A stretch of DNA of 21,372 nt from JANSYP01 sp039184415 (lineage in GTDB: Bacteria; Pseudomonadota; Alphaproteobacteria; Rhodobacterales; Rhodobacteraceae): positions 1 through 21,372 of the forward strand of contig JBCDBB010000060.1 in the NCBI GenBank assembly GCA_039184415.1. The letters are read 5' to 3'. This document shows positions 9,390-16,473 of this stretch, in pieces. How positions within the stretch are numbered: position 1 is the stretch's first letter; the number at the start of each line of letters is the position of its first letter. A program made the translations under genes and the position numbers. The notes under the pieces are model-generated. The model saw nothing but the letters and a program-made list of their open reading frames with translations, was not told where the DNA came from and searched no databases.

Positions 9390-9794
9390 ATGGCCAAACT
9401 GAAAAAGACCGCGGCCCAGATGGTGGCCGAAGGACGCGCGCGGATAGAAGAGATTGAAACGGAGGATCTGATCTCACGCCTCAATGACCCGGAGCTCGTG
9501 GTCGTCGATGTTCGCGATGTGCGTGAGCGGCAGCGTACCGGTCAGATCCCAGGCAGTGTTCATGCGCCTCGCGGCATGGTCGAGTTCTGGGTCGATCCCG
9601 ACAGCCCCTATCACAAGGACGTCTTTGCCCAGGAAGGAAAAACCTATGTGTTTCATTGTGCTTCGGGCTGGCGCTCGGCGCTGACGGTCGCCACGCTTCA
9701 GGATATGGGGTTCGACGCAGCGCATCTGAAAGACGGCTTTACGAGCTGGGTCAAACAGGGCGGGCCCGTCGAGATGCCGGAGAAAAAGGGCTAG
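9390..9794 (+). CDS. Rhodanese-like domain protein (sulfurtransferase)
   Basis: Single-domain rhodanese, 134 aa, cytoplasmic. The catalytic cysteine is C90 in the six-residue loop CASGWRS, and the VVVDVRDVRERQRTGQIPGS block at about 37-56 carries the usual CH2A signature. It would move sulfane sulfur between persulfides, thiosulfate and thiols. A loop with Trp-Arg-Ser fits sulfur rather than phosphatase chemistry. AAAGG lies 6 nt before the ATG. It diverges from the oxidoreductase operon, shares its control region, and converges on iclR with only 9 bp between the stop codons. Together with the C-S lyase and persulfide dioxygenase it argues that the pathway handles sulfane sulfur. Confidence 0.93.
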   Translation: MAKLKKTAAQMVAEGRARIEEIETEDLISRLNDPELVVVDVRDVRERQRTGQIPGSVHAPRGMVEFWVDPDSPYHKDVFAQEGKTYVFHCASGWRSALTVATLQDMGFDAAHLKDGFTSWVKQGGPVEMPEKKG

Positions 9795-9803
9795 CCTAGG
9801 CGC

Positions 9804-10571
9804 TTAACCGCGGCCAAGCTTCTGCGATACGCTGGCCGCGGCGTGGCTGACGAGGGATCCAAGCTTGTCCTCGTCGCCGTCCGCAAGGTTGATGTCCGGC
9901 AGCGAGATCCCGAGTGCGGCCACCGCGACCCCGTCGGGCAAGGCGATCGCCGCGCCGAAGCTCAGGATGCGTTCCCGGAATTCGCCCGTATCGATGGCGT
10001 AACCGCGCTTCGTCGTTGCCGCGATATCGGCGTCGAGCTTGTCGAGATTCGTCAGGGTACGGTCCGTGTGGCGTGTCAGCTTGCCCGCCAGTTGGCTTCT
10101 CAGTTTGTCGTAATTCGCAGCCAGGATAGCCTTGCCGGTGCCGACGCAATGGATCGGGGCCGAGCCTCCGACGGCATTCCATGACCGGATCGGCTTCTGG
10201 CTGTCGATCTTGTCGATATAGATCACTGAGAGATCTTCGGGCACCGCCAGATAGATCGTCTCGCCGGTTTCCTTGCTGAGATAGGTCAGCTCTGGCGCAG
10301 CCAGTTCGCGCAGATTGAGGTTTTCGACCAGCGCCCGCCCGACCTGCCAGGTCTTGAGCGTCGCGGCATAGGACTTGTCCTCCAGATGCTTCACATAGCC
10401 AAGCGTCGTGAGAGTTTGCAGAAGGCGAAACGTGTTCGATTTTGTAAGATCGAGCTCCCGCGAAAGCTCCGTCACGCCCTTGCCTGTTCGCGATGCGGCG
10501 AGATTCTCCAAGATCGCCAGCCCTTTGGAGAGCGTACTGTCGACCCGAGGCGTCTTGGATTGATCTAGCAT
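9804..10571 (-). CDS. IclR-family transcriptional regulator
   Basis: DNA-binding regulator of 255 aa, the family norm. The N-terminal winged helix-turn-helix spans about residues 11-70, with the recognition region GVTELSRELDLTKSNTFRLL at 32-51. The C-terminal effector domain contains the characteristic YIDKIDSQ and GTGKAILA segments. AAGGG lies 7 nt before the ATG. It starts 24 bp after the molybdoenzyme gene ends and is probably cotranscribed with it. It is the only intact regulator in the window, so it is the natural candidate for binding the repeated TGTkCTGwTAT-N5-ACr sites, one of which lies directly upstream of it. IclR proteins can repress or activate; the two promoters with sites upstream of -35 suggest activation (compare PcaR/PobR). 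Confidence 0.95.
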   Translation of the reverse strand: MLDQSKTPRVDSTLSKGLAILENLAASRTGKGVTELSRELDLTKSNTFRLLQTLTTLGYVKHLEDKSYAATLKTWQVGRALVENLNLRELAAPELTYLSKETGETIYLAVPEDLSVIYIDKIDSQKPIRSWNAVGGSAPIHCVGTGKAILAANYDKLRSQLAGKLTRHTDRTLTNLDKLDADIAATTKRGYAIDTGEFRERILSFGAAIALPDGVAVAALGISLPDINLADGDEDKLGSLVSHAAASVSQKLGRG

Positions 10572-10591
10572 TCTGAGCCCTTAAGCAGTTT

Positions 10592-10610
10592 CGTTTCACA
10601 TATCAGAACA
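10592..10610 (-). promoter_or_regulatory. Operator-like site, copy 4 (upstream of iclR)
   Basis: Reads TGTTCTGATATGTGAAACG on the minus strand and matches the shared motif except for the last arm base. It overlaps the final codons (Cys-Ser-Asp-Met-stop) of the molybdoenzyme gene, 21 bp before the iclR ATG. It could be an autoregulatory site, but because it overlaps coding sequence, chance is harder to exclude than at the other three places. Confidence 0.4.
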
Positions 10611-12908
10611 TGTCTGGGGTTTGAAGCGTGGTGGATCATGCGCTTCGACCGGGGGCAGGGGGCCGTCGAACCTCGCGAGGTCCACCATTACAGAATGAGA
10701 GGCTGGGGCCTGGGCGAGGCTCGATGTGCGCAGATCGTGGGTCAGCACGTTAGGATTGCCATGGCGATCACGGTTCTGGGGGGCATCGTAGTCGGGATCG
10801 TACCAGGCGCCGGTCCACAGAAAAACGCAGCCCCGCTTGACCGCGTCGGTGACACGCGCTCCGGCCAATGCGCGACCTCGCGGGTTGCGCAGCTCCACGA
10901 CGTCTCCGTCCATGACACCCCGAGCCGCGGCATCCTCGGGATGAATCAGCACGGGCTCCCGGCCCTGGATCTTCTGGCTGAGACTGTAGTCGCCATTGTC
11001 GAGTTGTGAATGCAGGCGCGTGCCGGGTTGGCCTGAAATCAGATAAAGATCGCCCGAGCCTGCCCTCAGATCGCGCGGTGGAAACCAGGTGGCATGTCCA
11101 GGGCAATCGGAAAGCCCGAAGCTGGCGATGCGTGATGAGTAGAGCTCAATCCGTCCGCTTGGGGTCGGCAATGGATTGGCGTCCGGATCCGCACGGAAAT
11201 CTGCCAGAAACACCTGATCCGGTGAAGGGTCGGGCAGGCTGACGATGTCGCCCTCAATGAACCTATCCCAGTCGGGGAGGGTAGCGCCCCAAGCCTGCGC
11301 CGCGCTTTGTGTTTGTTCCCAGACCCGCCTCGTCCAGCCTTCCGCATCAAGGCCTTCGGTGAACGTATCGGTGTTGCCGAGCCGCCGGGTGAGGGCCGTG
11401 TAGATATCGTACTCGACCCGCGCCTCGCCCGGTGGACCGGCGAGCGCGGGCATAGGGATCAGCGCGTTGTCGGACTTGCCGGCGCAGAAATCCATGCGTT
11501 CCTGGGGTGCCGCGACGGGTAGCACGATGTCGGCATGGCGCGCGGTGGCTGTCCAGTTGATTTCATTGACGATTACGGTCTCGGGGCGTTGAAAGGCCTG
11601 GTGCAACCGGTTCAGGTCCTGATGGTGGTGGAAGGGATTGCCCCCCGCCCACCAGACCAGTTTGATTTCCGGGAAGACTCGTGTCTCGCCATTGTAGCGG
11701 TAGGTGGAGCCGGGGTTCAGCAGCATCTCAGAGACCATCGCAACGGGAATGAAGTCCGTCACCTCGTTGCGGCCTTGGGGCATCGCTCCCCAGCGAAACG
11801 GGCGCTCCACATTGCCGATGTTCGCGTTGACACCGTAGCCGATGGTATAGCCGCCGCCAGGCAGCCCGACCTGTCCGAGCATGGCGGCAAGGGTCACGGT
11901 CATCCAGAGTGGTTGCTCGCCGAAGTCCGCGCGCTGCAGCCCAGCAGCACAGGCGATCATCGTGCGTTTGGCTGCCATTTCGCGAGCGAGACTACGGATA
12001 CGGTCCGCCGGAATGTCTGAAAGCGATGCCGCCCATACGGCATCCTTGACCTGCTCGTCCTCGCCCTGACCGAGCAGATAGCGCTCCACCCAGGCGAAGC
12101 CGGTTGTGTAGCGCTCCACAAACTCCTCATCGTACAAACCTTCGACCAGCAGTGTGTGGGCGATGCCCATCATCACGGCCGTATCGGTGCCGGGCCGCGG
12201 TGGCAGCCACTCCGCGCCCAGTTCGTCCGCCGCGTCGCTCCGGAGCGGGCTCAGGTTCACGAATTGAACGCCGGCCTCGACGCAGGTGCGGAGATTTTCC
12301 ATCATTCGGTGTTTAGATACGCCGCCATCGCTCACTTGCGTGTTGCGGGCTGCCATGCCGCCGAACATCACGACAAGTTCGCTTTGTTTGGCGATCACGG
12401 TCCATCTCGTGGCCTGGGCGACATGGGCCCGGTAGGGGCCGACGATGTGAGGCATCAGTACCAGCGCGGCGTTGTAGCTGTAATTGCCCTCCGAACGGAC
12501 GAAGCCACCCTGGCTGTTCAGGAACCGCTTCAACTGGCTCTGCGCATGGTGAACGCGCCCGGCGCTCGACCAACCGTAGGAACCGCCGAAAATCGCGCCA
12601 TTGCCATAGCTGTTCCGAATGCGGGAAAACTCGTCTGCGACAAGATCGAGCGCTTCGTCCCAGGGGATCTCGACGAACTCATCACGCCCGCGCTGACCGC
12701 CGCCGGGCCCATTCTCAAGCCACCCCGCCCGGACGGCAGGGCGCAGCACCCGCGCGCGTCCGTTCAGGCTGCTGGCGATGTTCTCATTGATTCTCGACGG
12801 TTCGGGATCCTCCGGATGTGGCGCGACAGAAACCAGTCGCCCATCTTGCACCATCGCCAGCCCAGGACCCCAGTGGCTGGCCGTCAACCGTCCGCGAGAC
12901 ACAATCAT
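10596..12908 (-). CDS. BisC-like molybdopterin oxidoreductase (DMSO-reductase family, probable S-oxide reductase)
   Basis: Mo-bis-MGD enzyme of 770 aa, similar in length to biotin sulfoxide reductase BisC. The segment GGSYGWSSAGRVHHAQSQL (about 108-126) matches the Mo-ligand region of DMSO/TMAO/biotin-sulfoxide reductases, and S115 aligns with the serine ligand. There is no N-terminal CxxC 4Fe-4S motif and no twin-arginine signal, so a cytoplasmic BisC/MetSO-type S- or N-oxide reductase is likelier than a periplasmic respiratory one. TPSGRIELYS near 580 and the C-terminal molydopterin-binding domain are intact. AAGGAG sits only 2 nt before the ATG at 12908 but 8 nt before an in-frame GTG at 12902, which may be the true start. 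It diverges from the C-S lyase gene, which suggests reduction of an amino-acid S-oxide before cleavage. Confidence 0.9.
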   Translation of the reverse strand: MIVSRGRLTASHWGPGLAMVQDGRLVSVAPHPEDPEPSRINENIASSLNGRARVLRPAVRAGWLENGPGGGQRGRDEFVEIPWDEALDLVADEFSRIRNSYGNGAIFGGSYGWSSAGRVHHAQSQLKRFLNSQGGFVRSEGNYSYNAALVLMPHIVGPYRAHVAQATRWTVIAKQSELVVMFGGMAARNTQVSDGGVSKHRMMENLRTCVEAGVQFVNLSPLRSDAADELGAEWLPPRPGTDTAVMMGIAHTLLVEGLYDEEFVERYTTGFAWVERYLLGQGEDEQVKDAVWAASLSDIPADRIRSLAREMAAKRTMIACAAGLQRADFGEQPLWMTVTLAAMLGQVGLPGGGYTIGYGVNANIGNVERPFRWGAMPQGRNEVTDFIPVAMVSEMLLNPGSTYRYNGETRVFPEIKLVWWAGGNPFHHHQDLNRLHQAFQRPETVIVNEINWTATARHADIVLPVAAPQERMDFCAGKSDNALIPMPALAGPPGEARVEYDIYTALTRRLGNTDTFTEGLDAEGWTRRVWEQTQSAAQAWGATLPDWDRFIEGDIVSLPDPSPDQVFLADFRADPDANPLPTPSGRIELYSSRIASFGLSDCPGHATWFPPRDLRAGSGDLYLISGQPGTRLHSQLDNGDYSLSQKIQGREPVLIHPEDAAARGVMDGDVVELRNPRGRALAGARVTDAVKRGCVFLWTGAWYDPDYDAPQNRDRHGNPNVLTHDLRTSSLAQAPASHSVMVDLARFDGPLPPVEAHDPPRFKPQTCSDM

Positions 12909-12985
12909 CGCTCCTTGTTCTGTTATGCAGCACAGTATTTCTGAATATTGACACGTTCCATCAGGGGTGTCATCCTCTTACCGCA
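12909..12985. promoter_or_regulatory. Divergent control region between the molybdoenzyme and C-S lyase genes
   Basis: On the plus strand AATATTGACACG (12944-12955) holds a -35 TTGACA at 12948-12953. A 17-nt spacer leads to a weak -10, CATCCT, at 12971-12976. Transcription would start near 12983, about 3 nt before the lyase ATG, giving a nearly leaderless mRNA; this agrees with the absence of a Shine-Dalgarno there. CTGTTAT lies exactly 17 nt before AATATTGACACG, the same geometry as in the 9.3-kb control region. No confident promoter for the minus-strand molybdoenzyme gene is visible. Confidence 0.6.
12916..12934 (+). promoter_or_regulatory. Operator-like site, copy 2 (C-S lyase operon / molybdoenzyme)
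   Basis: Reads TGTTCTGTTATGCAGCACA: TGT-N13-ACA dyad fitting the shared TGTkCTGwTAT-N5-ACr motif. It begins 32 nt upstream of the lyase -35 and ends 8 bp upstream of the molybdoenzyme ATG on the other strand. Binding here could control both genes. Confidence 0.55.
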
Positions 12986-14185
12986 ATGATTGAGGACTAC
13001 GGCTTCGTGCCCCAGACGCCCAGCCCGATAGCAGACATTCTGGTTCAAGACGGGCGACCCGAGCGCACCGAAGGCCGCCACGTTAACATGCCTGTCGAGC
13101 TCGGCTCGACCATGGTGTTCGATACGCTTGCTGCCTTCGAGGCCGCCCGCGATGCGCGATATGAGAGCGGAACGCTATACTATTGCCGCTATGGGAACGC
13201 CTCCGTCTACAAGCTGGAGGGCATGATCGCCCGGCTTGAAGGGGCGGAGAATGTGACGCTCACTTCCTCCGGCGTCGCCGCGATCACGATGACGCTCATG
13301 GCACTGACGCGACCGGGCAGGCACCTGCTGGTCGCGGACAATATCTACGGTAACACCCGTGCCTTCTGTGACGGGTTGTTGACGCAGCAGGGCGTTGTCG
13401 TGGAGTATTTCGACCCGATGATCGGCGGTGACCTCGCCGGTCTGATCCGCCCCGAAACCTGTGCGGTACTGTTCGAAGCGCCCGGTTCAGGGACCTTCGA
13501 GATGCCTGACATTCCCGCTATATCCGCGGCGGCACGGGCGGCGGGCATTCCCTCGATCCTCGACTCCACCTGGATCACGCCGATCCATTGCCAACCTCTG
13601 TCCCTTGGCGTCGATATCCTCGTCTACTCGGGCAGCAAATACATCTCGGGACATTCCGATGCGATGCTTGGCGTGATCGCCACAAGGGGCAGCTATGCAG
13701 CTCCGATCCGCAAGGCGGTGATGCAGATCGGGGACAAGGTTGGCGGGCAGGAGATCATGCTGGCGCTACGCGGCCTGCGCACGCTGAAGATGCGCATGGC
13801 GCATGTGGACCGGGCAGGGCGCGACATGGCCGATTGGTTTGCCGAGCAACATCAGGTGAAGACGGTGTTGCATCCAGCCCTGCCGAGTTGTCCGGGCCAG
13901 GCGCATTGGCAGCGCGACTTCACCGGCGCGGCCGGGCTCTTTGGCGTGGTCTTTCATCCTTGCTCCGACGACCAGATCCGCGCGTTTGTCGACGCACTCC
14001 ACCATTTTGGCATTGGCGTGTCTTGGGGCGGATTCGAAAGCCTCGTGCTGCCAGTCAAGCCCGTTCGGACCGCCACCGCTTGGGACGAACCGGGCCAGCT
14101 GGTGCGCTTCAATATCGGCTTTGAAGATCTCGACAATCTCAAGGCCGATCTCGCCGACGCTCTACCCCACCTCAACACTGCCTAA
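12986..14185 (+). CDS. PLP-dependent C-S lyase, cystathionine beta-lyase (MetC) type
   Basis: Cys/Met-metabolism PLP enzyme of 399 aa (fold-type I, cytoplasmic). The internal-aldimine lysine is K218 in SGSKYISGHSD, preceded by D193 in ILDSTW, which pairs with the pyridine nitrogen. Y66-x-R68 in YYCRYGN is the phosphate-binding segment from the neighbouring subunit. SSGVAAI at about 94-100 caps the cofactor phosphate. The start at 12986 is preferred over an upstream frame that would overlap the divergent gene. Beta-lyases split cystathionine, cystine or S-alkyl-cysteines to pyruvate, ammonia and a thiol or persulfide. Co-transcription with a persulfide dioxygenase-like enzyme favours a catabolic, sulfur-releasing role over methionine synthesis. 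A cystathionine gamma-synthase/lyase activity cannot be excluded. Confidence 0.92.
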   Translation: MIEDYGFVPQTPSPIADILVQDGRPERTEGRHVNMPVELGSTMVFDTLAAFEAARDARYESGTLYYCRYGNASVYKLEGMIARLEGAENVTLTSSGVAAITMTLMALTRPGRHLLVADNIYGNTRAFCDGLLTQQGVVVEYFDPMIGGDLAGLIRPETCAVLFEAPGSGTFEMPDIPAISAAARAAGIPSILDSTWITPIHCQPLSLGVDILVYSGSKYISGHSDAMLGVIATRGSYAAPIRKAVMQIGDKVGGQEIMLALRGLRTLKMRMAHVDRAGRDMADWFAEQHQVKTVLHPALPSCPGQAHWQRDFTGAAGLFGVVFHPCSDDQIRAFVDALHHFGIGVSWGGFESLVLPVKPVRTATAWDEPGQLVRFNIGFEDLDNLKADLADALPHLNTA

Positions 14186-14194
14186 GTGAGCCCC

Positions 14195-14830
14195 ATGGAA
14201 AACCGTATCGACCATCTGGCCATTGGCGCCGCTGACCTGGCCCAAGGCGTTGCCGCGATGGAGGAAGCGCTTGGCGTGTCCGTGCCTGCGGGCTCTAAAC
14301 ATGCCGCCATGAGCACCCATAACTGTGTCATGCAGGTCGGCAACGAAAGCTTCTTCGAATTGATCGCCATCGACCCCGAGGCCCCGGACCCAGGGCGTGT
14401 GCGTTGGTTTTCCTTTGACGATCCGGCCACCCGTATCCGGCTGGCGGAGCGTCCGCGTGCTTTGTGCTGGGTGGTGAACACCGACGATCTCGACGGTGTG
14501 ATCGCAGCCAGCCCGGTCGATCTGGGCGAGGTCGTACCTTTCCAGCGCGGCGACCGGTCCTGGCGCCTGACCGTCCCCGCTGACGGTCATCTGCCCGAAG
14601 GCGCGCTGTTACCGGCCTTCATCGAGTGGTCACCCGGCCCTCACCCGTCGACTGCACAGCAGGACTTGGGGGTGCGCCTTAACCGGGTCCTGGTTTCCAC
14701 ACCGGAACCGGCGCGGACCAAGGGGCTGTTCGACATTCTTCAGATCGGACATCTGGCGGAGATCATCGAAGGTGAGACCGCTCTGGCATTCGAGTTTGAC
14801 AGTCCAAGAGGGCGTGTCATCATCGATTAA
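14195..14830 (+). CDS. VOC-superfamily protein, glyoxalase-3-like domain
   Basis: 211-residue protein with the vicinal-oxygen-chelate fold. It starts RIDHLAIGAADLAQGVAAMEEALGV and continues with GSKHAAMSTHNCVMQVGNESFFELIAID. The H7, H42 and E55 positions are typical of the glyoxalase-like (Glyoxalase_3) family. The function of this family is largely unassigned: metal-dependent lyase, isomerase or dioxygenase chemistry is possible. A GTG immediately after the lyase stop (14186) could also start it; the ATG at 14195 is chosen for the weak AAGTGAG upstream. It lies between the C-S lyase and the metallo-hydrolase with almost no spacing, so it should act in the same step sequence, perhaps on the thiol- or keto-product of the lyase. 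Confidence 0.82.
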   Translation: MENRIDHLAIGAADLAQGVAAMEEALGVSVPAGSKHAAMSTHNCVMQVGNESFFELIAIDPEAPDPGRVRWFSFDDPATRIRLAERPRALCWVVNTDDLDGVIAASPVDLGEVVPFQRGDRSWRLTVPADGHLPEGALLPAFIEWSPGPHPSTAQQDLGVRLNRVLVSTPEPARTKGLFDILQIGHLAEIIEGETALAFEFDSPRGRVIID

Positions 14831-14851
14831 TGCGATGCGGGAGGGCTGCGC

Positions 14852-15733
14852 ATGACACCGGAGGTCGATCTGAAGACAAAGCCCCAAGTGACGGGCTTTT
14901 TCGATCCGCAATCAAACACGATTACCTATGTGGTCAAGGACCCCGGCAGTACAGACTGTGCGGTGATCGATCCGGTGATGGAGTTCGACCAGGCCGCCGG
15001 CCGATTGAGTTACCAGAGCGCCGATGAGGTCATCGCTTTCATCAGATCCAACGGACTTGTGCTGGACTGGATTATCGAAACCCACGTCCATGCCGACCAC
15101 TTGTCCGGCGCACCCTACATCCAGCAGCAGCTCGGTGGAAAGATCGGCATCGGCGAGCATGTCCAGACCGTGCAGGACACGTTCGGCAAGATCTTCAACG
15201 AGGGCACCGAGTTTCAGCGCGACGGCACCCAGTTCGACGCGCTCTTCGCCGATGGTGACAGCTACATGGTCGGTGGAATGAGGTGTTTTGCGCTTCACAC
15301 GCCGGGCCACACGCCCGCCTGCATGGTCCATATCATGGGCGATGCGGCATTTGCTGGCGACACGCTTTTCATGCCGGACGGCGGCTCGGCACGGGCTGAT
15401 TTCCCCGGCGGCGATGCGGGCCAGCTTTACGACTCGATCCAGCGCGTCCTGAGCCTGCCCGACGAGATGCGGCTATTCATCTGCCACGATTATGGGCCCG
15501 GTGGCCGGGCCGTTTCCTGGGAAACCACGATCGGTGCGCAAAAGGCGCATAACATCCATGTCGGCGGGGGAAAGACGCGCGAGGAATTCGTGAAGTTCAG
15601 GACCGAACGGGATGCGCAACTCAAGATGCCGCAGCTCATCATCCCGTCCCTCCAGGTCAATATGCGCGCCGGTGACGTGCCCGAGGATGAAGATGGCAAC
15701 ATGATGCTGAAAGTGCCGGTCAATAAACTCTAG
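14852..15733 (+). CDS. MBL-fold metallo-hydrolase, persulfide dioxygenase-like (ETHE1/Blh type)
   Basis: 293-residue metallo-beta-lactamase-fold protein. The metal motif HVHADH is at 78-83, with further ligands H153 (HTPGH), D170 (FAGDTLF) and H212 (ICHDYGP). The ARADFPGGD segment at 180-188 after the metal site is characteristic of persulfide dioxygenases and their Blh relatives, which oxidise glutathione persulfide to sulfite and glutathione with a mononuclear iron. Length is somewhat above ETHE1 (about 250 aa) and matches Blh-type proteins. GGGAGG lies about 7 nt before the ATG. It closes the lyase-VOC operon and would remove persulfide or sulfide released by the lyase, with the rhodanese as a possible partner. 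A glyoxalase II role is less likely given that motif. Confidence 0.9.
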   Translation: MTPEVDLKTKPQVTGFFDPQSNTITYVVKDPGSTDCAVIDPVMEFDQAAGRLSYQSADEVIAFIRSNGLVLDWIIETHVHADHLSGAPYIQQQLGGKIGIGEHVQTVQDTFGKIFNEGTEFQRDGTQFDALFADGDSYMVGGMRCFALHTPGHTPACMVHIMGDAAFAGDTLFMPDGGSARADFPGGDAGQLYDSIQRVLSLPDEMRLFICHDYGPGGRAVSWETTIGAQKAHNIHVGGGKTREEFVKFRTERDAQLKMPQLIIPSLQVNMRAGDVPEDEDGNMMLKVPVNKL

Positions 15734-15923
15734 TCACCGAGCGGTCCCGAGGGCCGGGCGAGTGAAATCGTCCGATAAGTCAATCGCACGACCAGATGCG
15801 ATCGTGAGTGGCCAGATGGCAGAGCGCCCGCATCGAACCGCTTTTGATTGATAAGCAACGCTCTCAGAGGTCGGCCTCTGATTCAGAGTGACGCGTACAG
15901 CGCTCCGATCCGGCCTCCAGCAA
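15734..15923. other. Non-coding stretch with a possible hairpin
   Basis: Between the metallo-hydrolase stop and the end of the broken soxR. It contains a perfect stem-loop TCAGAGG-TCGG-CCTCTGA at 15864-15881, 131 nt after the metallo-hydrolase gene. There is no T-run on either side, so it is at best a weak bidirectional terminator between two converging genes. Nothing else is recognisable. Confidence 0.35.
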
Positions 15924-16355
15924 TCAAATGAGGCATGAAACTGATGCCTCCGGTCCGAGGGGGTCGTCCTGGTCCGCGAATGGACAGCGGGCCACGCTTA
16001 GGCATCCGCATCCGATGCAGATCGCCATCTCGTCGCGGAGAGCACTCAAACTCTCGATCCGCGCCGTGACGTCGACATGCCAGAGCTTCGCAAGCCTCGC
16101 CCAATCGGCAGTAACAGGAACCCTATCCTTAGGCAGGTGCGACAGCGCGTCGGCGGTTTCGGTGAGCGCGACGTCCGCTCGTTGCGCGACCTTGATGACC
16201 GTTATTCGGCGCAGCAGCTACCGGCGGCAAAAAGGGTGATTGGCGTCATTGCACTCGGAGACCATCAGTCCCTTGCGTTCGTAGAAATGCGGGGTCGATA
16301 TCGGCACACCAATGCGCCGACTGATCTGGCCGATTGTGAGGTGGCTGTCCGGCAA
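15924..16355 (-). pseudogene. soxR: Broken soxR (redox-sensing MerR-family activator)
   Basis: Translating the minus strand gives one frame of 144 codons with SoxR features: LTIGQISRRIGV and HFYERKGLM of the MerR winged helix, VIKVAQR of the linker, and the [2Fe-2S] signature CIGCGCLSVARC followed by PFADQDDPLGP near the end. The frame is interrupted by TAG at 16218-16220, where normal SoxR proteins have the NQRRY-R-x-x-LRR segment; here it reads NHPFCRR-stop-LLRR. There is also no in-frame ATG: only TTG at 16355, while an ATG at 16366 is one base out of frame across a run of five G. Both the stop and the start damage argue for a pseudogene. An ORF finder requiring ATG and no stop would miss it. 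Confidence 0.85.
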
Positions 16356-16373
16356 TTCGCCCCCATCGGACTC

Positions 16374-16404
16374 TTGACCTCAACCATGGTTGCGGTCGTA
16401 GCAA
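16374..16404 (+). promoter_or_regulatory. SoxR box within a plus-strand promoter
   Basis: ACCTCAACCATGGTTGCGGT at 16377-16396 is a 20-bp palindrome with a single mismatch and closely matches the SoxR operator pattern CCTCAA...TTGAGG. It lies between a -35 TTGACC (16374-16379) and a weak -10 TAGCAA (16399-16404), with the 19-bp spacer characteristic of SoxR-activated promoters. It sits between the divergent broken soxR and the DMT transporter gene, whose start is about 70 nt further on. Confidence 0.75.
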
Positions 16405-16473
16405 GGCACGTTCAATTCGACGATTCGATCAAGCGGGGCGCCAGAGCCGCCGTGAGTGGCGGGAGCAGAAACC

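Noticed and set aside
12818..12985. N-terminal extension of the C-S lyase frame
   Set aside because: It would overlap the divergent molybdoenzyme gene and the shared promoter region, and the added residues do not resemble the family.
15864..15881. Perfect hairpin considered as the terminator of the lyase operon
   Set aside because: No T-run on either strand and 131 nt from the gene end; kept only as a note on the intergenic stretch.
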